Part shown: positions 20,534 to 30,479 of the stretch, piece by piece
Numbering within the stretch: the stretch's first letter is position 1
Layout: each line of letters opens with the position of its first letter
Source of the DNA: Amblyomma americanum
Lineage: Eukaryota; Arthropoda; Arachnida; Ixodida; Ixodidae
DNA length: 64,000 nucleotides
Direction of reading: 5' to 3'
NCBI RefSeq assembly: GCF_052857255.1
Contig: NC_135502.1
Coordinates: 189,607,257-189,671,256 of the forward strand
The notes under the pieces: model-generated
Told to the model about the DNA's origin: nothing
Databases searched by the model: none
The model's input: only the letters and a program-made list of their open reading frames with translations
Translations under genes and position numbers: made by a program

Positions 20534-20685
20534 TGCCAGGTGGCGTTCGTGGCGCTCGGAAAGAAGACGACGCTCGTGGTGCTCTCGTTTTGAAAGACGT
20601 TGAAGTTCGCCGTCTCGCCAACTGAAGGACGTGCTGCCGAGCCCTGCCTTCTAACAGGTCCTCTCTTGTCACCAACACCGTGACA
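20534..20685 (+). repeat. Gypsy-B 3-prime LTR
   Basis: 152 bp, identical by eye to 15086-15237, followed by the ATAT duplication and then by the remainder of the interrupted LINE. Confidence 0.92.
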
Positions 20686-20689
20686 ATAT

Positions 20690-20802
20690 GTCGATCATTA
20701 ATTTGTCTGCTTCGTGTTACCTTTTCTGTATTGTATCTCATACAACCGCTCCTCTCTGTAATGCCCCAAGCCTTGAGGGTAAAATAAATAAATATATAAA
20801 TC
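20690..20802 (+). pseudogene. CR1-like LINE fragment, 3-prime tail
   Basis: This continues the LINE interrupted at 15085. It is a short 3-prime UTR ending in an AATAAATAAATATATAAA tail at 20784-20800, typical of CR1/L2-like elements. No coding motif remains. Confidence 0.7.
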
Positions 20803-22133
20803 CCATAGCCAGGTCTATCCCGAGCTCCTCTCTTCGTAACCGCCGCTACGTCGTTGTTTCGATTAAGCACAGAGCTTTCGCGGTGCCATCTGATCATTGG
20901 GATGAAGTCCTCCTTGCCTGCTATGCAGAACCAACTTACGGCCACCTGGCTTCCACTTGCACCCTATCCCTACCCCGAGTATTACTGGCCACGGCGTACC
21001 TCACGCGGCAAGCGTTACGTCAAAACGTGCCGACCAAGAAAGCGGCAAAAACAACCTGCACTCAAGCCTCCCGGCATGGTATAGTACATCCAGCCACCTC
21101 AAATGCCACTCATTCGACAAAGTCGGCATGGACCTTCTGGGCTCATTTCCTCAGTCGTCGACCGGCGCCAAGTGAATCGTCATCGCCAGAGGTTACTTCA
21201 GACACTACGCTGAAACGAAAACCCTTTCTCAACGTACAGCCAACGAAGTTTGCTCACTTCTTTATGCAGGAAATTGTGCTTAGACACGCCGCCCCGTCAA
21301 TGCGAGGAGTTTACAGCTTGGCTTTTACGGGATATCTTATCTCTTCTCAACACAGACCGTCAAAAAACTATAGCGTACAATCCCCAAACAAGTGGCCTAA
21401 CGGAACGACTCAACAAAATATTGGCGGATATTGTCTCGTGCTCGTTGACGTTGAGCATACAACATGGGACGACATCTTGCCTTACGTCACCTTCGCGTAC
21501 AGTATCGCGAAGCAAGAACTCACCAAGTTTACCCCGTTCCGTCTCCTCCATGGCCGGGCAGTCCGCCTAATGTTGCACGCAATGCTCCCATGCGGAAATG
21601 AAGCGGTCCTGCCTGGGGCAGGCAACTTTGTAGAGTAAATAGTAAAGGCCGTCAGCTAGCCCGCTTGCAAACCAAGGACCAGCAATCCGCAGGTGTCCGA
21701 CACTATAACTTCTGCCACTGGGACGTGCAATATGAAACGGGCGACCAGGTGTGAGTGCGTACCCGCGTGCGCCACAAGGGCTTGTGCGAAACGTTCCTTC
21801 ATATGTATTTCGATCCGGTCAAAGTACTGCGCCGCCTCAACAGCGTCAACTACGAAGTTGTTTTTGATGGAACTCTCAATGTTGGCGCTATTCATCAGCG
21901 TTACGAAATCATAAATGTGGTGCATTTAAAAACAATTTTTCACTTCAATGAGCGCTGCGTTCACGCTATGTTCAGCGGCCTGATCCCTTTCCCTTAAGTG
22001 CGAACATGAGCTTTCCTGGCTTTCAGTTAGCACGGATTGTATAGTTCACCTCACAGCTTTTGTTTTTTTCTACTATTGTCCATAGGTCATTGCGCATCAA
22101 CCGATACTCTTTCTCGGAATGGGGGGGGGGGGA
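20803..22133 (+). pseudogene. pol: Gypsy-D integrase remnant
   Basis: Degenerate integrase related to that of Gypsy-B. Recognisable pieces are HLASTCTLSLPRVLLAT-like HHCC remains (20940-21000), a DKVGMDLLGSFPQSS block (21115-21165), YNPQTSGLTERLNKILADI (21380-21440, DDE-core end), WDDILPYVTFAYSIAKQELTKFTPFRLLHGR (21470-21560), and the C-terminal YETGDQV and KVLRRLNSVNYEV (21730-21860). Many frame changes and stops are present. The protease and RT parts are missing, so this is a 5-prime-deleted copy of a different gypsy lineage. Confidence 0.75.
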
Positions 22134-22311
22134 TGTAATAATCCCACGTGCCTAGCTCTGCTTGGCCCCGGGGCTTAGTTGAAACAACGACAAAGCGGCG
22201 GGGAGCTCTAGAGCCCCGCTCGGGCTAGACTTGGCTCTGGAAATAAAAGGACCGACCTCGTTTTTGAGTTCCCTTCCTCAACTAACTGTACGCTCTCCCT
22301 GGGTCGTGACA
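22134..22311 (+). repeat. LTR of Gypsy-D, followed by a primer-binding-site-like sequence
   Basis: A purine/G run ending GGGGGGGGA (22121-22133) abuts TGTAATAATCCC. The segment ends GTCGTGACA at 22311. It contains AAATAAAAG (~22240) and a GC-rich self-complementary block around 22197-22220. After it comes CTGTTCTGGCGCCAG, where TGGCGCC looks like an LTR-element primer-binding site. A polypurine tract on one side and a primer-binding site on the other is unusual and suggests internal-LTR-internal structure. I have no second copy in the window, so the borders come from sequence logic only. Confidence 0.5.
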
Positions 22312-22329
22312 CTGTTCTGGCGCCAGCTC

Positions 22330-23149
22330 CTCAAGTTGTCTAATTTTTAACCACAAAAATTTTTGACGGGCTCTTCCTTAATATTTTTCTCATTTCATTG
22401 CCGGGTCTAGGCTATTTCTTGATTTTACCTTCCTTTCATCGTTATATCTCACCTTTCGAAGCACCAACACACCTAGCAAAATGCCTGGATGCGCAGAATA
22501 TGAAGTCTATTTCACATTTGTTCGCATTATTTGTGCACTTCCAATTCCACATCCGGCTCTACAGTTTGCAGAGTAAGGTAATATGATTCGTATTTTTTTA
22601 TTCTTCGAAGATTACTACCTAATCACTCACTCCTGCTATTTTTACAACGTCAGCCGCCGTCACCCATTGCCTGGCTTCCTGCTTGCTCCTAGGTACCTCG
22701 GTATTAAAGGCGCCCATTGGCGGACGTTCTAAGGAAAATCCTTGTGCGTTGTCTTACATCGCATTGAACCGGCGAGTCACCGTTCGTAAGATGTCAAGGC
22801 AGATGATCGACGGACCAATGGTTGGCGTGGCGCCAGCTGCGAAGAAGTCAGAGCCTGCGGAAAGTTTCCGATGCTTTGTGGTTGACGCATAGAGTCATGT
22901 TACATGAAGCTTGACATTGTTGTAATGGTATAGAAAAGGCGAAGGCGCGCTTATCACTCATGTCATATGTCGCTAAAGATGGATGCCTTTTCTTTAATGA
23001 GCGTCGGAGATTCGGATGAGTGGAGAGCAGATTGCTTCGCAGCGTCGTAGTAGACCTCCCAGCGACGGGCCTCAGAAGAGGGCGAAGGAGCGTAAACATC
23101 CTGTTTTTGATTGCGGTTTATCGGAATTTAAAGCCCCAAACCGACTCAG
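22330..23149. other. No recognisable gene
   Basis: Short ORFs only. No repeat or motif that I can name. It may include further decayed internal sequence of Gypsy-D just after the LTR. Confidence 0.4.
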
Positions 23150-23345
23150 GTTATGAGAGATGCCGTAGTGAATGTTTCGAGAAATTTCGACCACCTGGGT
23201 TTCTTTGACGTGAAATCACATTGCACAGTAGACGGCCCTCCATAGTTCCTCCATCATCGAAATTTGACCGCCCTAGCCGGAATCAAAACCGCGTCTTTCG
23301 GGTCACCAGCCGAGCGCCATAACCACTGACGGACCGTGTCGGCCG
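23150..23345 (-). repeat. tRNA-derived SINE (type 1), degenerate, minus strand
   Basis: On the plus strand it reads GCCGTAGTG, then TTTCGACCACCTGGG, TTCTTTGACGTG, CACATTGCACAG and finally a diverged tRNA head (GAGCGCCATAACCACTGA). This is the same order as the well-preserved copy at 46323-46585/51195-51249. Box A is still recognisable in reverse complement; box B is damaged. Confidence 0.7.
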
Positions 23346-23364
23346 CGTAAACACGCTTCAAGCG

Positions 23365-23580
23365 CTAACCAAGGCGCCTCCGCACTAGCACTTGACGCTG
23401 CAGCAATGCGGCGTAAACACCAAGCAGAGGCAAAGCTGTGAGAAAGAGGCTGAAGCAAAACTACGTAGGTTGATGGAGGACGCGCAGTTGCGAAAGAAGG
23501 CTTAGGCGGAGCCTCAAGAGTGTTAGGCGAAGCGAGGCGCCAGCAGAAGAGCGGGCTCGTGAGCATTGCTCGATTGGGAA
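23365..23580 (+). other. Degenerate charged repeat-like coding remnant
   Basis: One plus frame reads EAEAKLRRLMEDAQLRKKA, then after a stop AEPQE and AKRGASRR. The Ala/Glu/Lys/Arg pattern with ED-x-x-LR resembles the charged heptad-like repeats found in some tick repeat-encoded ORFs. Two stops and no flanking domain. No function can be assigned. Confidence 0.25.
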
Positions 23581-23599
23581 GAGTCGAGAGAAGAAACTC

Positions 23600-25000
23600 A
23601 TTATGGCGACTTCTAACGTTATTCCGTTCGGCTGCCTAAGGCGTTGCTTGGACGTTTTAAATATTTTCTGTATTCATTACTGCTCCCTTGTCTTTAAAGA
23701 AGCTTTCGACTACCTGGTAGTCGTTAGATGTATGCTGGGAAACATGTATCATTTTGAAATTCCCTCTCATTAAGTTTAAATACGATAGCTGCTACGCCAT
23801 GAACAATGCTACATAATTTCTATTTGCTGCAAGCTGTATCTTTGTTGCGCAATAGTCTCATAATTATTTCTTGTCTGCCAACTAAGCGAAAATATCCTAG
23901 TACGGAGATGCCGGCCGCCTTGAACGGTAAACTTCAGAAGTACTCCTCAAGTCTATAAGCCCTATGGCACCAAATTCTCGACCGCTTGTTCCTAGTGCAC
24001 CATTGGATAAATTTCTACAGTTAAACTTTGCGTCGTCCAGTTCGTGACAGAAACATGTCTGGAGCTAGGTATTAACACAATAGCTACTTTCAGGCCTCAT
24101 CTCAACTTTCCTCAATTGCTCCGGAACCAGTGGCGACCGAGGGCAGGGGTCATATGGTGTAATAATGTACAATGTTGTGTTCTTGTACTGAACCAGAGTG
24201 GCTTAATTTTGTTCTAGAGAGTTTGGGTTTGTCTGCTCTATTCGCCAGAATACGGTCGTACCACGGGCTTGGATATTCCAGGCCACTGGCACTCAGACGG
24301 TTTTATTCAGGCGAAGAAGACAGCGGACCGGTTATGAACCGTGGTCTTCCTTCAATCGGGCACGCACTGCACCTTTAAGCTATCGCTGCAATCAGCGCAT
24401 TACCTGCGGCCAGGATCGTTTAGGTTTGATCTGGATTTCGCAAATAACTTCTCGCATCAAATGTCTGACATCATCAGTGATTTTTTCCTATTCACTTCTC
24501 ATTTTATGTTTCGCCTTTTAGTAATGATTCTTAATGCTGGCTTAGAACACTGGATTTTGGCGAAACTGTTCACAGACACATTATGAGCCATGGGAAGATT
24601 TTATTCCATGGAAAAATTGTAGTCCGGTGGAGCTAACAGTGTCCAGAGTACCGAAAACTCAATATAAACTCGGTAATCTGGAAGAGTGGTTTACTGGTGG
24701 CAGAGTAGAGTTGGGGATCTCTTAATCTTTTCAAAGGCCTGCTCTAAAGCGGGGCATACTTCGAACGGAACTCGCAATATAAACTTCAAAATATATCCGG
24801 AATGGCGGTTTATCTACTGTTATCAGGAATACTGTTATAAAGATACGTCATTTACCTTAAACTTTGTTCGGCATGTGTTACTGATCCCTCGAACTGTAGC
24901 TGGTGCTACTTCTTTTAATGCCGGTATTCCACATTCCACCTATCTTTCGGCTACTGCCTGGAACATGTGTTGAACGAGAATCAGACAGTATGAAACGCAC
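23600..25000. other. No recognisable gene
   Basis: AT-rich sequence with short ORFs on both strands and no repeat structure I can support. Confidence 0.4.
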
Positions 25001-25074
25001 ATAAAGCACTTGCGTTCTCGTGCCTTACAGAAGCTACAACTGCCATCACAACAAAAGAACTACAACGCCTCTCG

Positions 25075-25554
25075 CCGTGCCATATGCTCCCGGACTAAGC
25101 GAGGCTTTAGCACGCATCATGCGCACCTTTGGTGTTCATATCGCCCACGTTCCGACAAGAAAACTGCGCCATGCGTTGGTAAATGTCAAAGACCCCCTTC
25201 CCAAAGAAAAATATCCAGGCGTAGTGTACAAGGTTCCTTGTTCCGACTGTGACTATGCATACATTGGCGAAACCGGAAATTTCGAGAGGCGGCTAAAAAG
25301 AACATAGTAACGATGTACGTAACAAAAAAGTGGATTCAAATGCTATCGCCGGGCACGCAGTATCTACAGGCCATGACATCGACTGGGGTCGGGAACACGT
25401 GCTTTCAACGGAAAAGAAGCTATACCCTCGCCTGCACTTGGAATCATTAATCATCCAAACTACAAGTCACACCCTCAACCGCAACGATGGAAATCTTAAC
25501 CCAATCTACGCACGCTCCCTGCGCCCACTTTTCAAGCATATGTAATGCCACTGA
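25075..25554 (+). pseudogene. PLE-1 upstream partial copy: GIY-YIG end
   Basis: Same coding end as 27592-28065, with an extra A near 25300 that breaks the frame inside the GIY-YIG domain (NFERRLKRT then stop). Upstream of ~25075 the similarity to the downstream copy stops, which marks the truncation point of this unit. Confidence 0.8.
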
Positions 25555-25574
25555 GCTGCTTGCTTCATTTCAAT

Positions 25575-25608
25575 GTGAACAAGGCTCCCGTACGGGAGCC
25601 GAAACGTC
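25575..25608 (+). ncRNA. Hammerhead-ribozyme-like motif in PLE-1 pLTR, copy 1
   Basis: A perfect 7-bp stem II (GGCTCCC, loop GTAC, GGGAGCC) is followed by GAAAC and GTC, the 3-prime core and cleavage triplet of hammerhead ribozymes known from Penelope pLTRs. The 5-prime core box, normally CTGANGA, reads GTGAACA. That is a C-to-G change at core position 3 and G-to-C at position 8, the two bases that pair with each other in full hammerheads. I cannot show a good stem I, so activity is uncertain. Confidence 0.55.
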
Positions 25609-25656
25609 TGTTTTTGTTTTTTGTTTTCTTTGGTCGGCGCTCCTTCTTCGCCAACA

Positions 25657-27440
25657 TGTTTGTCCCCGACCAGACGAGTTTTCGTCGAACTCTCGACTTC
25701 ATCAATCTTCGCCGGGCGTACGGCCAACCCATCGTCACAAGCATCCGCCACTACGTGTCCCTGATCACCCGCATCTCTTTGTTCAAAGGCCATGTTCAGT
25801 TCAACCTGACATGCAAGTCCTTTTCTGTTATTCCACGGTCCCTCCTTTTGATCCGTCCAGTCTGCACACGCTTTGGTCTGAGCGTTGTCACCAAAGTCGA
25901 ACGATCACTCCTTCAGGCCAGGATACTGGAATGCAAAGATGAGCTAAGAGCTCTAGAAAACGAGGCATTCTTCACTCGACGTCGCTTGGAATCACTCTAC
26001 CCTGAAGAATTTGCCAGCATTCAACTGCACGCCAATCACAAGGCAGCTGTACAGTCCCGGTGTGCCGAATTTGCACACAAAACAAATTGCATCGCCTTCT
26101 TTCGCAACGCCCAAAAACTGAAAAAGCTACGCCCACAACCGTCGTCAAAAACTTCTCCTCGTACAAACCTAGCAGCGCTGAAATTTCTGTTTCAAACCTT
26201 GGCCTCAATTTCAACACTGGACCTACTCTTGACCCCAAAAAACTTGTGTGTGCTGTGGAAAACGCGGTGAATCAGGTGGAAGCGTCGCGCCGCGATGAAG
26301 CAAGGACTCGCGCAGTCAGCGTCCTCTCCAAGTATCGCCCAGGACAACACCTGTCCCCGCTTACCACAGAACAGCAAAAAGCCGTGAAGAGCTTGCGAGA
26401 CAACAAAGATCTCGTTATACGCCCCGCTGATAAAGGAAACAGCACAGTTCTCTTGAACCGAACTGACTACATAAGCAGAATGGAAAGCCTCCTGGAAGAT
26501 GAAAGCACATACTCCCGTCTTGACAAGGACCCAACCTCGAAAGTTCAGCGCGACTTGCAGAAACTTCTTTCAGACGTCTTTCGTTTCGTTCCCCCGACCT
26601 ACAAGCCACTCTACTTCACTCTGCTGTGCACAAATGGCTCAGCCCCTGCTCTCTACGGTCTACCGAAGGTGCACAAACCTAGTATGCCCATGCGCCCCAT
26701 CGTAGACTACAGTCGGTCCCCTCTTCACAGTATATCCAGCTACCTCCATCGTATCCTCTCCCCTCTTGTCGGCCTTGGCTCAACGCACGTTCGCAACTCG
26801 ACTGATTTCATCAAGAAGGTAAGCGACATAGCACCGGACGATGACGAGCTCATGGTCTCGTTTGACGTCAAGTCGCTTTTCACATGCGTTCCTGTCGACC
26901 TGGCCGTACAAGGCTGCTCTGCTGCTCTCGAAGCTGACAAGTCTCTACCTAAACGAACCCCCATTGAAGTTCTGGATCTCCGTAGACTCCTGCAGTTCTG
27001 CCTGGATAATACTTATTTCGTCTTCCAAGGACGCTTTTACCGTCAACTTCAGGGCACACCATTGGGTGCCTCTATATCAGTGACCGTCGCTAACCTCTGT
27101 ATGGAATCCGTCGAGTGCCGTGCCCTTGAAACGTTTGCATCACCTCCTAGAATTTTCCTGAGATATGTTGACGACTGCTTTTGCCTGATTCGTAATTCTG
27201 ACTTAGCCGCCTTCTCGCACCATTTGAATTCTATAGAACGAGCAATAGACTTCACTACCGAAGAAGAAGCGAATGGTGCGTTGCCCTTTCTGGATGTATT
27301 GATAAGGCGGGACAGCAATAAGCTCAGTTTCAGCGTTTATAGAAAACCGACCCACACCGGAAGATACCTTAACTTTATTCGGTTCACCCTGCTACACAGA
27401 AAAAATCAGTCGCTATGTCCTTGTTCAAACGATCGTAACG
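25657..27440 (+). pseudogene. PLE-1 reverse transcriptase (frameshifted)
   Basis: An N-terminal part starts near 25657 (MFVPDQTSFRRTLDF). It is open to ~26120, where a run of As marks a one-base frame change. The main frame then runs to ~27340. Penelope RT features: NKDLVIRPADKGNSTVLLN (26400-26460), LYGLPKVHKP (26650-26685), RPIVDYSRSPLHSISSYLHRIL, FDVKSLFTCVP (26860-26895), GTPLGASISVTVANLCME (27050-27110) and catalytic YVDD at 27164-27175, then LPFLDVLIRR and YRKPTHTGRYLNF. RTs of this family are related to telomerase. Two further frame changes (~27340 and ~27440) separate it from the endonuclease end. Confidence 0.88.
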
Positions 27441-27591
27441 CATCTGCAGCTCCCTTGAAGACCAGACCATTGATTTTCAAACTGTACGACAAGAACTTTC
27501 AAGCAACAACTACCCGACCTCATTTGTGCAATCTGTGGAAAAACAGTTATGTCGCCCAGCAAGCGATACTCCTCTGTCACCCTTGAAACGT

Positions 27592-28065
27592 GCTGCCGTG
27601 CCCTATGCTCCCGGACTAAGCGTGGCTTTAGCACGCATCATGCGCACCTTTGGTGTTCATATCGCCCACGTTCCGACAAGAAAACTGCGCCGTGCGTTGG
27701 TAAATGTCAAAGACCCCCTTCCCAAAGAAAAATATCCAGGCGTAGTGTACAAGGTTCCTTGTTCCGACTGTGACTATGCATACATTGGCGAAACCGGAAA
27801 TTTCGAGAGGCGGCTAAAAGAACATAGTAACGATGTACGTAACAAAAAAGTGGATTCAAATGCTATCGCCGAGCACGCAGTATCTACAGGCCATGACATC
27901 GACTGGGGTCGGGCACACGTGCTTTCAACGGAAAAGAAGCTATACCCTCGCCTGCACTTGGAATCATTAATCATCCAAACTACTAGTCACACCCTCAACC
28001 GCAACGATGGAAATCTTAACCCAATCTACGCACGCTGCCTGCACCCTCTTTTCAAGCATATGTAA
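27592..28065 (+). pseudogene. PLE-1 C-terminal GIY-YIG endonuclease
   Basis: An open segment (frame open from 27526) ending in TAA at 28065. After a linker with PYAPGLSVALARIMRTFGVHIAH, the motif GVVYKVPCSDCDYAYIGETG and then NFERRLKEH (27738-27824) is the GIY-YIG nuclease core with its conserved Arg. ESLIIQTT supplies the later conserved Glu. The domain nicks target DNA in endonuclease-bearing Penelope elements. This part is uncorrupted but is out of frame with the RT. Confidence 0.88.
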
Positions 28066-28094
28066 TGCCACTGAGTTGCTTGCTTCATTTCAAT

Positions 28095-28128
28095 GTGAAC
28101 AAGGCTCCCGTACGGGAGCCGAAACGTC
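28095..28128 (+). ncRNA. Hammerhead-ribozyme-like motif in PLE-1 pLTR, copy 2
   Basis: Identical to the copy at 25575-25608, including the GTGAACA box, stem II and the GAAAC-GTC end. Since the surrounding 630 bp differ at about ten places, identity here is weakly suggestive of constraint. Confidence 0.55.
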
Positions 28129-28330
28129 TGTTTTTGTTTTTTGTTTTCTTTGGTCGGCGCTCCTTCTTCTTCGTCAACATGTTTGTCCCCGACCAGACGA
28201 GTTTTCGTCGAACTCTCGACTTTAAACAACCCCATGTCCAAGAAATTCTCGAAATTCCGCGAGCGGTGTCTGCAGGCCAGATTTCACAAGCAGCTTCAGC
28301 GACTGGATAACGCTGGCTACCAGCTCCTGT
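28129..28330 (+). repeat. PLE-1 second pLTR, distal part
   Basis: Matches the first pLTR up to CTCTCGACTT (28222 versus 25702), then continues differently: CCAAGAAATTCTCG and on to ~28325, encoding SKKFSKFRERCLQARFHKQLQRL in one frame. That segment looks like another version of the element's N-terminus, suggesting two 5-prime variants or an intron difference between copies. Confidence 0.5.
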
Positions 28331-29186
28331 TGATAGCCAGCGTATGTTAAACTTTGCTCACCCAAACGAAAACACCCATTATTCAGAAAACTCTTGTCTT
28401 CTGTTAGTCTAAAAAACATGTAACCTGCGTAAAGTGCAGTTTAGTTCTCAGCAAAAATAGATTGCTCAGATATGAAACAAAGTAGGGACGTCGCACTCTG
28501 CAGGAAGTTCAACTCCCTCACGACAGCCGCAAGGAATACATGTAAACCAGGAAGGAGTACCACTCCCTATATAACCTTATGCAATACTGTGTTTCTTTTT
28601 TTGTTCTGAGTGAAAGCTCCCCTACAGGAAGCTGTCCGCAAAACTAGATAAGTGCTGAGGTTACAACACAGATTATATAGCAATTCCTGCTTAAAATAGG
28701 CATTAAACAGAATGTTCGTATACCTTGCGTGAGCTTGTGAACGTTTTGATGGAAATCAAAAAAGCACTGGAATTATCTAGAGTGCCAACCCTGAGGAAAA
28801 CACCCAATCGTTAGCTTTCAAATTGTTACTGTTGACATGGATGTGCGCTGGACATAGCTATGCATGTGTATGCTTTTTTTATTTAACACTTCTTTTTTTG
28901 AACACTGGGTGCCCTATGGGCATATCCGTTTTTTCTACATGTTTTACACTCTTGTTAAGCCTCGTATGTCTGCTTTCCTTTTCTTTTCTAAAATCCTATA
29001 TTCTGTTCAAAATGTGCCCTATAAATTGTGTTTTTATATTTTTGACATTTTTGTAAATGCTCTGGGCGGCACATTGTTGACCTAAGGTGCCGTGAGGCGA
29101 AAGCCTTTAGAGCGGTGTCGCTGCTTGTGTCACTGATGTGTGGTTAAGTTGTTGATTAGGTGCGCAATTGTTTGCGTATGTTAAGT
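28331..29186. other. No recognisable gene
   Basis: AT-rich, with T-rich runs around 28870-29050. Small ORFs of hydrophobic composition (for example 28823-29056) follow from the T-richness and have no supporting motif. Confidence 0.4.
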
Positions 29187-30080
29187 GCTGGATACTGTGG
29201 AAAGAGTTTGGGAGGCATTGGTCTGATTCTACGCCTTTCCGCAAACAATTTCCACCGTCCTAGACGCGAAGAACTGCATATGCGTTGGCAGGAAGTAGCA
29301 TAGTCATTATCACGTTCGCCTCCTGAACGGGAGGATGGTGGTCCCAATCCCACTGTGCAAAACGATGCTGGAGGCACTGGAGGGCATTAGGGAGGTATCC
29401 GTCTTATACGACGCTTTTCCTCGCACACTCTCTAGCGTCCTAGACAAGAAGAACTACATATGCGTTCGCAAGAAGCAGCGTAGACAATATCACTCTTGGC
29501 TGCTGAACTGGAGGATGGTGGTTCGAATCCCTCTGTGCAGAAAGATTGCTGAAAACACTGGAGGGAGTTTGGGAGGCATCCGTCTCATACGACGCCTTTT
29601 CTAAAATGCTCTTCAGCGTCCTAGACAAGGAGAACTGCATATGCGTTGGCAAGAAGTAGCGTAGTCATTATCACGCTCGGCTGCTGAACTGGAGGATGGT
29701 GGTTCAAATACCGCTGTGCACAAATATGCTGGAGACACTGGAGCGAGTTTGGGAGGATCCGTCACATACGACGCCTTTCCGCAAACGCTCTCCAGAGTCC
29801 TAGACAAGAACTAAATATGCGTTGGCAAAACGTAGAGTAGTCATTATCACGCTCGGCTGCTGAACTGGAGGGTGGTGGTTCGAATCCCACTGTGCACAAA
29901 GATGTTGGAGACACTGGATGGCATTTGGGAGGCATCTGTTTGATTCGATGCCTTTCCTCAAACACTCTCCAGTGTCCTAGACAAGGAGAACTACATATGC
30001 GTCGGGAGAAAGTCGCGTGGTCATTAGCACGCTCGACTGCAGAACGGAAGGATGGTCGGTCGAATCCCACCCTACACAAA
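29187..30080 (+). repeat. ~180-bp tandem array with tRNA-like promoter boxes, 5 units
   Basis: The marker GGAGGATGGTGG or a close variant appears at about 29331, 29511, 29692, 29868 and 30049, giving periods of 180, 181, 176 and 181 bp. Each unit has a box-A-like GTAGCGTAGTCATTATCACG and, about 35 bp later, a box-B-like GGTTCGAATCC; the best copies are at ~29519 and ~29876. The spacing and order match a tRNA gene head. Units are diverged by 10-20 percent by eye. There is no coding frame. The array is best read as tandem copies of a tRNA-derived unit. Confidence 0.75.
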
Positions 30081-30284
30081 GACTTTTTCTTATTGAGTTA
30101 CTGGATGGAACGGACTCCGGAGAGATCCATGTCCGCGAGTATGAACCATTAACGGCTTTCGCCTTAAATACAGACCCTTATTGCGCTACTTTCTGCATGC
30201 CCCAAGAAATATATCTGGCTTCTTGTGGCATTGCTGATCTTCGGTCTAGGTACTGGGGGTTTGGCATCCAAAACCGACTCAAGC

Positions 30285-30476
30285 TGTTGGGACGCCCTAG
30301 TGAAAAGCTCCTGAAATTTTTACATCCTGAGGTTCTTTAACCTGCATGGACACCACACAGCACACGGGCCTCGAGTATATCGCCTCCATTGAAATGCGAC
30401 TGCCGAGGGCGAGATGGAACCCGCTGCTTTTGGATCAGCAGCCTACAGTCATTACCAATGAGCCACCAGGGCGGTT
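30285..30476 (-). repeat. tRNA-derived SINE (type 1), degenerate, minus strand
   Basis: Plus-strand order: CCTGAGGTTCTTTAACCTGC, ACCACACAGCACACGGGCC, a diverged middle, then TGAGCCACCAGGGCGG. This matches the layout of the intact copy around 46.3-51.2 kb. Strongly diverged in the tRNA head. Confidence 0.65.
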
Positions 30477-30479
30477 CGT

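Larger units (their letters stand above)
15086..20685 (+). mobile_element. Gypsy-B: young, apparently complete Ty3/gypsy retrotransposon
   Basis: 5.6 kb bounded by two 152-bp LTRs that I read as identical. Both start TGCCAGG and end GTGACA. The flanking duplication is ATAT (15082-15085 and 20686-20689). gag (15264-16640) and pol (from 16493 to 20452) are both uninterrupted and overlap with pol in the -1 frame. A polypurine tract AAGAGGGGAGGAA abuts the 3-prime LTR. It sits inside an old CR1-like LINE in the same orientation. There is no env. Identical LTRs and open frames mean a recent insertion. Confidence 0.93.
25075..28330 (+). mobile_element. PLE-1: Penelope-like element in partial head-to-tail arrangement
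   Basis: Order on the plus strand: a partial upstream copy (GIY-YIG end plus pLTR, 25075-25700), an RT ORF (broken), a second GIY-YIG end (27592-28065), and a second pLTR (28066-28330). About 630 bp are shared by the two ends, with roughly ten differences. Tandem or partly tandem copies with direct pLTRs are characteristic of Penelope-like elements. At least three frame changes interrupt the main ORF, so this copy is inactive. Confidence 0.9.
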
